Positions 1 to 5,715 of a stretch of 6,219 nucleotides of DNA are shown here, piece after piece. The stretch is taken from the NCBI GenBank assembly GCA_014382465.1, contig JACNJP010000235.1:1904-8122 (forward strand). The letters run 5' to 3'. The stretch is from Planctomycetota bacterium (GTDB lineage Bacteria; Planctomycetota; UBA1135). The translations under genes were made by a program, and so were the position numbers. The notes under the pieces are model-generated. The model did no database searches and was not told where the DNA came from. It saw only the letters and a list, made by a program, of their open reading frames with translations. Positions within the stretch are counted from its first letter, which is position 1, and the number at the start of each line of letters is the position of its first letter.

Positions 1-1
1 C

Positions 2-865
2 GGGGCGGGCGGGCGGCTGCGAGCCGGGAACACAAGCGGCGGGGGCTGGGGCATGTCGGTGGGGCTGAACCTGCTCAGCCGCGCCAGCGCCCAGCGGCCG
101 GTGCAGATGGTGATCCCGGCCTGCTGCGGCATCGTCACGGCCGGCTCGTACCCGTTCTCGGCCTACGGCGCGCCGGTGGTCGCGAGCACCTTCGCCTCGG
201 CCGCGGCGGTCGCCACCGGGCTGGCGCAGATCGCCACGATCAACGGCGACAACACCCGGGTGATCGCCTGGGCCGGCGACGGCGGCACCTACGACATCGG
301 CATGGCGACGCTGTCGGCGGCCGCCGAGCGCAACGAGGACATCCTCTACATCTGCTACGACAACGAGATCTACGGCAACACCGGCGGCCAGCGCTCGTCG
401 GCGACGCCGGTGGGGGCGACCACCACCACCACGCCGTTGGGCAAGGACATCGAGAAGAAGGACATCCTCGGCATCATGGCGGCGCACCGGGTGCCGTACT
501 GCGCCACCATCAGCCTGGCCCACCCCGAGGACGCGCACCGCAAGCTGCAGCAGGCGCTGGACGCGCGCGGCTTCCGCTTCCTGCACATCCTGGCGCCGTG
601 CCCGACCGGCTGGAAGTCCGAGCCGGCCGAGGGCATCGAGCTGGTGTGGCTGGCGATCTGCTCGGGGCTGTTCCCGGTCTACGAGGTCTACGACGGCTAC
701 CGCTACACGATCAACGTCGAGCCCGAGCTGTCGCGCCCGGCGCTGGAGGAGTACTTCTCCCTCCAGGGCCGCTTCCGCAAGAACACCGTCGACCTGGACC
801 GGGTCCAGAAGATGGTCGCCCGCAACTGGAAGCAGCTGCGCGCGCGCGCCGAGGAGGAGTCATGA
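2..865 (+). CDS. porB: Pyruvate/2-oxoisovalerate:ferredoxin oxidoreductase beta subunit, 5'-truncated (PorB/VorB type)
   Basis: This is the beta subunit of a 2-oxoacid:ferredoxin oxidoreductase. It binds thiamine diphosphate and the proximal [4Fe-4S] cluster, and the cytoplasmic complex converts a 2-oxoacid plus CoA to acyl-CoA, CO2 and reduced ferredoxin. The frame is open to the window edge and no true start is visible. The ATG at 53 is an internal Met just after the first cluster motif. Numbering from that Met, the TPP motif is GDGG (75-78) through DNE (103-105), followed by YGNTGGQRS (107-115). TTTTTP lies at 124-128, PCPTGW (182-187) carries the probable fourth cluster Cys183, and Cys24 is the probable third. 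The first two cluster Cys are read as Gly (38-40) and Trp (47-49), although spacing is preserved, so the first ~50 bases are probably faulty. The TGGQRS and TTTTTP motifs favour PorB/VorB over KorB; pyruvate versus branched-chain substrate cannot be decided. The alpha and gamma/delta subunits would lie upstream, outside the window. Confidence 0.93.
   Translation, partial: GAGGRLRAGNTSGGGWGMSVGLNLLSRASAQRPVQMVIPACCGIVTAGSYPFSAYGAPVVASTFASAAAVATGLAQIATINGDNTRVIAWAGDGGTYDIGMATLSAAAERNEDILYICYDNEIYGNTGGQRSSATPVGATTTTTPLGKDIEKKDILGIMAAHRVPYCATISLAHPEDAHRKLQQALDARGFRFLHILAPCPTGWKSEPAEGIELVWLAICSGLFPVYEVYDGYRYTINVEPELSRPALEEYFSLQGRFRKNTVDLDRVQKMVARNWKQLRARAEEES
852..859 (+). promoter_or_regulatory. 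Strong Shine-Dalgarno for the small Cys protein, inside the porB 3' end
   Basis: AGGAGGAG at 852-859 lies in the codons for the terminal Glu-rich tail of porB, two bases before the ATG at 862. It decides the start of the downstream gene over longer in-frame reading upstream. With the ATGA overlap it points to translational coupling. Confidence 0.75.
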
Positions 866-1083
866 GCGATCGACCGCAGGATGCGCCGGTGGAGAAGCGC
901 GTCTACTGCCGCCGCACCGAGCGGGAGCTGCCCGTCGGCGAGCACCAGCGCTGCCCCTACTGCTACGGCCAGGAGGGCGAGATCGTCTCCGGCGAGCACA
1001 AGACCTTCTGCGACTTCCGGCCCGGCGTCGACCCGGTCCACTTCGGCTTCCCGGAGGACGCCGGTCGGGACCTGAAGGCCTGA
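862..1083 (+). CDS. Small four-cysteine (zinc-ribbon- or Fe-S-like) protein coupled to porB
   Basis: I do not recognise a named family. The 73-residue product is cytoplasmic, with no signal peptide or membrane segment. It has exactly four Cys: C16, C31, C34 and C50. The pattern is C-x14-C-x2-C-x15-C, with CPYC as the central knuckle and His28 and His46 nearby. This could be a single structural Zn site or an iron-sulfur site. The C-terminal half, FCDFRPGVDP then FGFPED (49-66), looks like a conserved signature rather than random coding. The start is the ATG at 862: it overlaps the porB stop as ATGA and has a strong AGGAGGAG ribosome site. The same frame is open back to 598, but that part lies within porB and is a shadow. 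Its position suggests a job with the oxidoreductase, such as assembly, cluster protection or electron transfer; this is inference. It lacks the two CxxCxxCxxxC motifs of a PorD-type ferredoxin. Confidence 0.85.
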   Translation: MSDRPQDAPVEKRVYCRRTERELPVGEHQRCPYCYGQEGEIVSGEHKTFCDFRPGVDPVHFGFPEDAGRDLKA

Positions 1084-1106
1084 GCCCGCCGCGCCGGCCG
1101 CGACGG

Positions 1107-1112
1107 TAGAAC
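1107..1112 (+). promoter_or_regulatory. Possible -10-like element upstream of the aldehyde dehydrogenase
   Basis: TAGAAC is the only A/T-containing hexamer in the 36-base GC-rich gap between the small Cys gene and the ATG at 1120, and it sits 7 bases before that ATG. A G6 run (1113-1118) fills the space and is too close to the ATG to be a normal Shine-Dalgarno. A leaderless or near-leaderless transcript is possible, but no -35 is visible, and read-through from porB is equally likely. Confidence 0.25.
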
Positions 1113-1119
1113 GGGGGGC

Positions 1120-2736
1120 ATGGAACCGTCGCAGGCGATCGAGCGCGTGGCGTCGCGCGCGGGCGCGTGGCGCGAGATGGGCCTCGCGTCGCGCGCCGGC
1201 CTGTTGCGGGCCTGCGGGCGGAGCGCGGGCGCGGTCGCCGGCGAGTGGGCGCGGGTCTCCTGCGAGCTGAAGGGCGCGGCTCCCGATTCGCACTGGTTCG
1301 GCGAGGAAGCGGTCCTCGGGCCGGCGATCACGCTGCGGCACCTGCGGCTGTACGCGGCCACCCTGGAGGGCGGTTCGCCGCCGCTGGCGGGACGCGCCCG
1401 CGAGGTCGGGGACAACCTGCTGGCCGTCCCGGTGTTTCCGGCGGCGCGTTACGACCGGGTGCTCTATCCCGGGACCCGCGCCGAGGTGTGGCTCGCGCCG
1501 GGCGAGGAGCCGACCCAGGGCCGCCGCGGCCCCGGCGGCGTCTGCGCGGTGCTCGGGGCCGGCAACGTCAGCTCGATCCCGCCGCTCGACGCGCTGCACC
1601 AGCTGCTCTACGAGGACCGGGTGGTCGTGGTGAAGCTCAACCCGGTCATGGCCGGGCTGCGGTCGGTGTTCGAGCTGGCGCTGGTGCCGCTGGTGGAGGG
1701 CGGCTTCCTGGCCTTCGTCGAGGGCGGGATCGAGGAGGGCGCGGTGCTGCTCCACGACGAGAGGGTCGACGCCGTCCACCTCACCGGCAGCCACCACACC
1801 TTCGACGCGGTGGTCTGGGGAACCGGCGAGGAGGGAGCCCGCCGCCGCGCCGCCGGCGAGCGCCTGCTGGCCAAGCCGGTCACCGCGGAGCTCGGCTGCG
1901 TCTCGCCGGTGCTGGTCGTGCCCGAGCGCTGGGACCGCGCCGACCTGAAGCAGCAGGCCCGCTCGGTGGCCGGCATGGTGACCCACAACGGCAGCTTCAA
2001 CTGCAACGCCGCCAAGTTGATCGTGACCTCGCGCCATTGGGCGCAGCGGCCGGCCTTCCTGCGCGAGCTGCGCGAGGCGCTGGCGGCGGCGCCGCTGCGG
2101 GCGGCGTGGTACCCCGGCGCCGCCGAGCGCTGGGCGCGCTTCGCCGGGCGCTATCCGCAGACCGAGTCCTTCGGCGTCGCGGCCGACGGTCTGCTGCCGT
2201 GGGCCTTCATCCCCGACGTCGCTCCCGCGGCGGGCGAGCTGGCGCTCACCGAGGAGTCCTTCTGCGGCGTCGTCGCCGAGTGCGCCCTCGACGCGCTGGG
2301 CCCCGAGGCCTTCCTCGAGGAGGCCGTGCCCTTCGCCAACGACTCGGTGTGGGGGACCCTCTCCTGCACGATCCTGGCGCCGCCGGTCACCGACCGGGCC
2401 GCGCTCGACCGCGCCGTCGCGGGACTCCGCTACGGCGGCGTCGCGGTCAACGGCTGGGCGGCGGCGCTCTTCGCCCTCGGCCAGACCACCTGGGGCGCCT
2501 TCCCGGGCCACCCGCCCGAGGACATCCGCTCCGGCGCCGGCTGGGTCCACAACACCGGCCTGCTCGACCATCCGCAGAAGTCGGTGGTGCGCTTCCCGTT
2601 CCGCCCGCCGCTCAAGCCGGTGTGGGATCCCAACCACCGCCGCCTTCGGGCCCTTGGCCGGAGCCTGGCACGCTTCGAGGCGAGGCCCGGGATCGGGCGG
2701 CTGCTTCGGCTCGCGGGGGCCGCTGTTCTCGGATAG
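1120..2736 (+). CDS. Divergent aldehyde dehydrogenase superfamily protein
   Basis: This 538-residue NAD(P)-dependent enzyme probably oxidises an aldehyde or reduces an acyl thioester in the cytoplasm; the substrate is unknown. Residues equivalent to the family's active site are present in order. N149 sits in GAGNVSSIPPLDAL (146-159, in place of PWNFP), and K172 in VVKLNP. TGS is at 222-224, E257 in ELGC (for ELGG), and the likely nucleophile C295 in NCNAAK (294-299). E379 in EESFCGVV stands for the ExFGPV motif, with N408 in FANDSVWG. The length exceeds the usual ~480-500, with an N-terminal extension of about 100 residues before the core and a C-terminal WVHNTGLLDHPQKS (475-488). Departures from ordinary ALDHs are GAGNV for PWNFP, Cys260 for the second Gly of ELGG, and HHTF after TGS where a Gly is usual. 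The GAGNV stretch faintly recalls LuxC-type acyl-CoA reductases. The start at 1120 is the first ATG in frame. It lies 36 bases after the Cys-protein gene, so it may share the porB operon. Confidence 0.88.
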   Translation: MEPSQAIERVASRAGAWREMGLASRAGLLRACGRSAGAVAGEWARVSCELKGAAPDSHWFGEEAVLGPAITLRHLRLYAATLEGGSPPLAGRAREVGDNLLAVPVFPAARYDRVLYPGTRAEVWLAPGEEPTQGRRGPGGVCAVLGAGNVSSIPPLDALHQLLYEDRVVVVKLNPVMAGLRSVFELALVPLVEGGFLAFVEGGIEEGAVLLHDERVDAVHLTGSHHTFDAVVWGTGEEGARRRAAGERLLAKPVTAELGCVSPVLVVPERWDRADLKQQARSVAGMVTHNGSFNCNAAKLIVTSRHWAQRPAFLRELREALAAAPLRAAWYPGAAERWARFAGRYPQTESFGVAADGLLPWAFIPDVAPAAGELALTEESFCGVVAECALDALGPEAFLEEAVPFANDSVWGTLSCTILAPPVTDRAALDRAVAGLRYGGVAVNGWAAALFALGQTTWGAFPGHPPEDIRSGAGWVHNTGLLDHPQKSVVRFPFRPPLKPVWDPNHRRLRALGRSLARFEARPGIGRLLRLAGAAVLG

Positions 2737-2817
2737 GAATCCGCAACCATTTTTAGAGCAAGAGGTTATGCCAGTATGGCGGCAAGATTGGAGCATGCGT
2801 TTTGCGGAAAAACCGTC

Positions 2818-2839
2818 GGCGAAAGGCAAGAATTTCGCC
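2818..2839. repeat. 7-bp perfect inverted repeat
   Basis: GGCGAAA (2818-2824) and TTTCGCC (2833-2839) are perfect reverse complements separated by eight bases. A third partial copy, TTCGCC, follows at 2856-2861. The position upstream of the DUF4143 ATPase would suit an operator or a small RNA hairpin. Seven bases is short enough to be chance. Confidence 0.4.
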
Positions 2840-2871
2840 AGTGAAAGAGGTAATATTCGCCATGATAGACC

Positions 2872-2877
2872 GATAAT
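2872..2877 (+). promoter_or_regulatory. Candidate -10 box for the DUF4143 ATPase
   Basis: GATAAT matches the sigma-70 -10 consensus TATAAT at five of six positions and lies 23 bases before the ATG at 2901. No acceptable -35 is found at 16-18 bases upstream, so this is weak. TAATAT at 2851-2856 is an alternative with four of six matches. Confidence 0.25.
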
Positions 2878-2900
2878 CCAACCACGGCGCCTGCGTTCCC

Positions 2901-4163
2901 ATGTTCCATCGACATCTCCTCCATCCGCTGCGGCAGGCCATGGCGGATACCCCTGTGGTGCTCCTAAACGGAGCCCGCCAGACCGGCAAGAGCACCCTCT
3001 GCCGCCGGGTGCTGGAGGACCACGGAGACGCGACCTTCCTCAGCCTCGACGAGGCTGCGGTCCTGGAAGCCGCCAGGGAGGACCCGGCGGGTTTCGTCCG
3101 CGGTCGAACTGGATTGACCATCCTCGATGAGGTCCAGAAGGCCCCGGAGCTGCTCTCGGCGATCAAGCTCGAGGTCGATCGGGATCGTCGGCCGGGCCGT
3201 TTCCTGCTGACCGGGTCGGCGAACGTCATGCTCCTGCAGCGCGTGGCGGAGTCCCTGGCGGGGAGGATGGAGGTCCTCAACCTGTGGCCGCTGTCCTTCG
3301 GCGAGATCCACGGCTTGGAGGAGGTTTTCGTCGACGCCTTGTTCGGGGCCGGCACGTCGATACCCGCGACGGCCGGCGGTGGCGACGCCGACCTCGGGCA
3401 GGCCATGATCCGCGGCGGGTTCCCGGAGCCGGCGCAGCGGGCGTCGGCCCTCTCCCGGGAGCGCTGGTTCCGCGCCTATTCGACGACGATCCTCCAGCGG
3501 GAGATCGAGGACCTGGCCCAGATCGATTACCTGGCCGATCTCCCCCGGCTGCTCGGCCTGCTCGCCGCGCGCTCGGGGTCCCTGCTCAACATGGCGGAGA
3601 TCTCCCGCTCGCTCGGCCTCTCCCACTCCAGCCTGCGGCGCTACCTCGTCCTGCTCGAGGCCGCCCATCAGCTCACGCGATTGCCGGCGTGGTCGGCGAA
3701 CCTCGGCAAGGCCCTGGTCCGTTCTCCCAAGGTCCAGCTGGTCGATTCCGGGCTGGCAGCCTGGCTGATCGGAGCGACTGAGGAGGTCCTCGCGGCGGAT
3801 CGGACCCACGCGGGCCGCGTCTTCGAGGGCTTCGTCCACGGCGAGCTGCGGAAGCAGATCGGGTGGTCCGCGGTCATGCCATCCATGAGCCACTTTCGCA
3901 CCAGCCGCGGAATCGAAGTCGACTTCTTGCTGGAAGACCGACGCGGTCGGGTGGTCGGAGTCGAGGCGAAGTACTCCCATACGATCCGCTCCGGCGACGC
4001 CAAGGGCCTGCGCTTGCTGCGGGACGAGCTCGGGGACCGCTTCCACCGCGGCGTGATCCTCTACCTGGGTGACGATGCCCTGCCCTTCGGCGATCGCATC
4101 GAGGTCGTTCCAGTCGCGGCGATGTGGGGACCTCCGCTGGCGGCGGGTGACCCCGGCGGCTGA
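2901..4163 (+). CDS. AAA_14/DUF4143 family ATP-binding protein
   Basis: This 420-residue AAA ATPase belongs to the large, poorly understood AAA_14 plus DUF4143 family. Members are scattered accessory genes and no established reaction beyond ATP binding is known to me. The N-terminus MFHRHLLHPL followed by TPVVLLNGARQTGKS is typical and supports the start at 2901, although no ribosome site is evident. Walker A is GARQTGKS (24-31) and Walker B is LTILDE (72-77). A sensor-like LLTGSAN lies at 102-108. WPLSFGEI (129-136) and RGGFPEP (171-177) are family signatures. A winged-helix-like stretch (about 228-255) carries ISRSLGLSHSSLRRYL. The C-terminal part has GRVFEGFV (305-312) with E315, then IEVDFL (338-343) and VEAK (354-357). 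The D341...E355-x-K357 arrangement is PD-(D/E)XK nuclease-like. The gene looks intact. Its base composition is lower in GC (about 67-70% in counted lines) than its neighbours, and it sits behind an AT-rich spacer, both suggesting horizontal gain. Confidence 0.9.
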   Translation: MFHRHLLHPLRQAMADTPVVLLNGARQTGKSTLCRRVLEDHGDATFLSLDEAAVLEAAREDPAGFVRGRTGLTILDEVQKAPELLSAIKLEVDRDRRPGRFLLTGSANVMLLQRVAESLAGRMEVLNLWPLSFGEIHGLEEVFVDALFGAGTSIPATAGGGDADLGQAMIRGGFPEPAQRASALSRERWFRAYSTTILQREIEDLAQIDYLADLPRLLGLLAARSGSLLNMAEISRSLGLSHSSLRRYLVLLEAAHQLTRLPAWSANLGKALVRSPKVQLVDSGLAAWLIGATEEVLAADRTHAGRVFEGFVHGELRKQIGWSAVMPSMSHFRTSRGIEVDFLLEDRRGRVVGVEAKYSHTIRSGDAKGLRLLRDELGDRFHRGVILYLGDDALPFGDRIEVVPVAAMWGPPLAAGDPGG

Positions 4164-4170
4164 GCCGCCG
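4154..4170 (+). terminator. GC hairpin with the ATPase stop codon in its loop
   Basis: CGGCGGC (4154-4160) and GCCGCCG (4164-4170) form a perfect 7-bp stem around TGA (4161-4163), which is the stop codon of the DUF4143 ATPase. The following TCTTGCGCTCTTT is only moderately T-rich, so intrinsic termination would be weak. It is nevertheless the best terminator candidate in the window. Confidence 0.45.
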
Positions 4171-4172
4171 TC

Positions 4173-4200
4173 TTGCGCTCTTTGCCGGGCGGCCTAAGGT
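4173..4200 (+). promoter_or_regulatory. Candidate sigma-70-type promoter for the MFS transporter
   Basis: TTGCGC (4173-4178), a 16-base spacer, then TAAGGT (4195-4200) lie just downstream of the ATPase hairpin and 36 bases upstream of the ATG at 4237. The -35 matches the consensus at three of six positions (TTG). The -10 fits the relaxed TANNNT pattern. Both matches are modest. Confidence 0.3.
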
Positions 4201-4236
4201 GACCCGTCCGCTGCCGCCCGCCGCCGGCTGATCCCC

Positions 4237-5694
4237 ATGCTCGAACCGCCTCCTCCGCGGCCGTCCCGGCCCGCGGGCACCGGCCTCCGCGCCCTCGCCG
4301 GCCTGCTCGGCGCGGGCGGCCGCGCGCCGGGGCGGCTGCGGCGCGACCTGCGGGCGATCTTCGCCGACGGCGTCTCCTTCAGCGTCATGGTGGGGATCGG
4401 CGAGAGCTACCTGGTCGCCTTCGGCCTGGCGGTGGGGCTGGAGCCGATCGGCGCGGCGCTGCTCGGCAGCCTGCCGATGCTGGTGGGGGCGCTGCTTCAG
4501 CTGGTCGCCCCCCACGGCGTGCGCTGGCTCGGCAGCTACCGCCGCTGGGTGGTGCTGTGCGCCGGCTCGCAGGCGGCCAGCTTCCTGCCGCTGGCCTACG
4601 GCGCCGTGCGGGGCGGACTGCCGTCCTGGGTCCTGTTCCTGGTCGCCGGGGTCTACTGGGGCACCGGCATGGGCACCGGCCCGGCCTGGAATACCTGGGT
4701 CGGACGCCTGGTGCCGCCCACGGTGCGGCCGCTGTTCTTCGCCCTGCGCACCCGCGCGGCCCACACCGCCACCTTCCTCGGCCTGGTGGCCGGCGGCCTG
4801 GTGCTGCAAGCCGCGGCCGGCGCCGGCCGCGGCCTCGATGCCTTCGCGCTGCTGTTCCTGCTCGCGGGGGCGGCGCGGGCGCTGTCGGCCTTCTTCCTGT
4901 CGCGCCAGAGCGAGCCGGCCGACCTGCCGCCGCGGCCCGAGCCGGTGCCGGTGGCCGAGTTCGTGCGCCGCTTCCGTCACGGCCGCGACGGCCGGGTGGT
5001 CGCCTACATGCTGGCGGCGCAACTCGCCATCTGGGTGGCGGCCCCCTTCTACACCCCCTACATGCTGCGCGACCTCGGCTTGAGCTACGCCAGCTTCATG
5101 CTGCTGCTGGCGCTGGGGCTGGTCGGCCGCGCGGTGTCGCTGCCGCTGCTCGGGCGCTGGGCGCGCCGCGCCGGCGTCGGACCGCTGTTGTGGCTGGGCG
5201 GCATCGGCATCGGCTTCTCCTCCATGTTCTGGGCGCTGACCGAGTCGCTGTGGCTGCTGGGAGCGGCGCAGGTCTTCGCCGGGGTGGTGTGGAGCGCCTA
5301 CGAGCTGGCCACCTTCCTGCTGTTCTTCGACGCCATCGAGGAGCGCGAGCGGACCAGCTTCCTGACCCTCTACAACTTGGCCGCCGCCGTGGTGATCGTG
5401 ATCGGCAGCCTGGTAGGCGGCGCCCTGTTCGGCTGGCTCGGCGGCGGCAGTCACGCCTACCACGTGCTGTTCTTCGCCAGCGGCGCGCTGCGGCTCGGCG
5501 TGCTGCCGCTGCTCGCGCGGATCCGGCCGGCGGCGCCGCGGCGCGCACTGCCCGACCTGCAGCTGCCGCCCCCGGCGGTCCGCCCCCGCGCCGCCGCGCG
5601 CGGGGGCCCGGCGCTCGGCCCCCTGGGGGGCCCCCCCGGGATTCCCGGGCCCCCCCCCGCGGGAGCCGGGGCGGGGGGGGGGGGCGGCGGTTAG
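4237..5694 (+). CDS. Major facilitator superfamily (MFS) transporter
   Basis: This is a 485-residue inner-membrane secondary transporter of unknown substrate. Hydrophobic segments fall at about 45-66, 70-92, 103-123, 128-150, 176-193, 201-221, then 254-275, 282-303, 313-333, 336-360, 378-400 and 406-426. That is the 6+6 MFS layout, with a polar central loop (222-253). The TM4-5 loop VGRLVPPTVRPLFFALRTR (155-173) and the matching C-half loop AIEERERTSFLTLYN (366-380) are the repeated, charged motif-A-like positions. The N-terminus has a Pro/Arg-rich cytoplasmic stretch of about 44 residues. The start is the first ATG after an in-frame TAA (4195-4197), with no obvious ribosome site. Residues after about 440 become a Pro/Gly tail ending in six Gly. 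This part is encoded by long G and C runs (about 5570-5690) and may be sequencing or assembly error, so the real C-terminus and stop are uncertain. The symporter gene starts 21 bases further on. Confidence 0.85.
   Translation: MLEPPPPRPSRPAGTGLRALAGLLGAGGRAPGRLRRDLRAIFADGVSFSVMVGIGESYLVAFGLAVGLEPIGAALLGSLPMLVGALLQLVAPHGVRWLGSYRRWVVLCAGSQAASFLPLAYGAVRGGLPSWVLFLVAGVYWGTGMGTGPAWNTWVGRLVPPTVRPLFFALRTRAAHTATFLGLVAGGLVLQAAAGAGRGLDAFALLFLLAGAARALSAFFLSRQSEPADLPPRPEPVPVAEFVRRFRHGRDGRVVAYMLAAQLAIWVAAPFYTPYMLRDLGLSYASFMLLLALGLVGRAVSLPLLGRWARRAGVGPLLWLGGIGIGFSSMFWALTESLWLLGAAQVFAGVVWSAYELATFLLFFDAIEERERTSFLTLYNLAAAVVIVIGSLVGGALFGWLGGGSHAYHVLFFASGALRLGVLPLLARIRPAAPRRALPDLQLPPPAVRPRAAARGGPALGPLGGPPGIPGPPPAGAGAGGGGGG
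5602..5684. repeat. G/C homopolymer and hairpin-rich low-complexity block
   Basis: Three stacked inverted structures lie here: GGGGGCC/GGCCCCC (5602-5608/5617-5623), G6C7 (5625-5637), and CCCGGG-ATT-CCCGGG (5635-5649). They are followed by C9 (5650-5658) and G12 (5673-5684). No other part of the window looks like this. It encodes the Pro/Gly tail of the MFS protein. It is either a poorly resolved strong hairpin or a real low-complexity tail; I favour poor sequence. Confidence 0.6.
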
Positions 5695-5700
5695 CGCGTC

Positions 5701-5706
5701 TATCCT
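5701..5706 (+). promoter_or_regulatory. Possible -10 element just upstream of the symporter
   Basis: TATCCT matches the TATAAT consensus at four of six positions and fits TANNNT. It lies nine bases before the GTG at 5716, the spacing expected for a leaderless transcript. The -35 region would fall within the doubtful G-run, so it cannot be assessed. Confidence 0.3.
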
Positions 5707-5715
5707 GGCGCCACT

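Larger units (their letters stand above)
2737..2900 (+). other. AT-rich intergenic spacer before the DUF4143 ATPase
   Basis: This 164-base stretch has no supportable gene. At 2761-2880 I count 57 G/C in 120 bases (47.5%), against roughly 80% in counted lines of neighbouring genes. It contains a 7-base inverted repeat (2818-2824/2833-2839), A/T-rich hexamers such as TAATAT (2851-2856) and GATAAT (2872-2877), and a four-codon minigene (2862-2876). The composition suggests foreign origin and the probable promoter region of the ATPase gene. No transposase remnant, terminal repeat or target duplication was seen. Confidence 0.6.

Noticed and set aside
1..52. Genuine evolutionary loss of the PorB proximal cluster
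   Set aside because: It is not favoured: substitutions are concentrated in the first bases of the window beside G-runs, while every other PorB motif, including the other two Cys, is intact. Kept only as a check item in the findings.
598..861. Upstream in-frame extension of the small Cys protein
   Set aside because: It reads as Arg/Gly/Ala-rich shadow of porB. The strong ribosome site and ATGA overlap select the ATG at 862.
703..2829. Very long open frame on the minus strand (708 codons) opposite porB, the Cys gene and the aldehyde dehydrogenase
   Set aside because: It is Arg/Gly/Ala/His-rich with no recognisable motif and lies opposite genes with clear family motifs. Long antisense open frames are expected at this GC content.
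2753..2863. Short minus-strand peptide of 36 codons in the spacer, beginning MANITSFTGEIL
   Set aside because: It has no convincing ribosome site or family match, and it is simply the end of a longer antisense shadow.
2768..3130. Plus-strand open frame starting in the AT-rich spacer and running into the ATPase gene
   Set aside because: The AGAGG before it is only two bases from the ATG, there is no recognisable motif, and most of it lies in the wrong frame of the ATPase gene.
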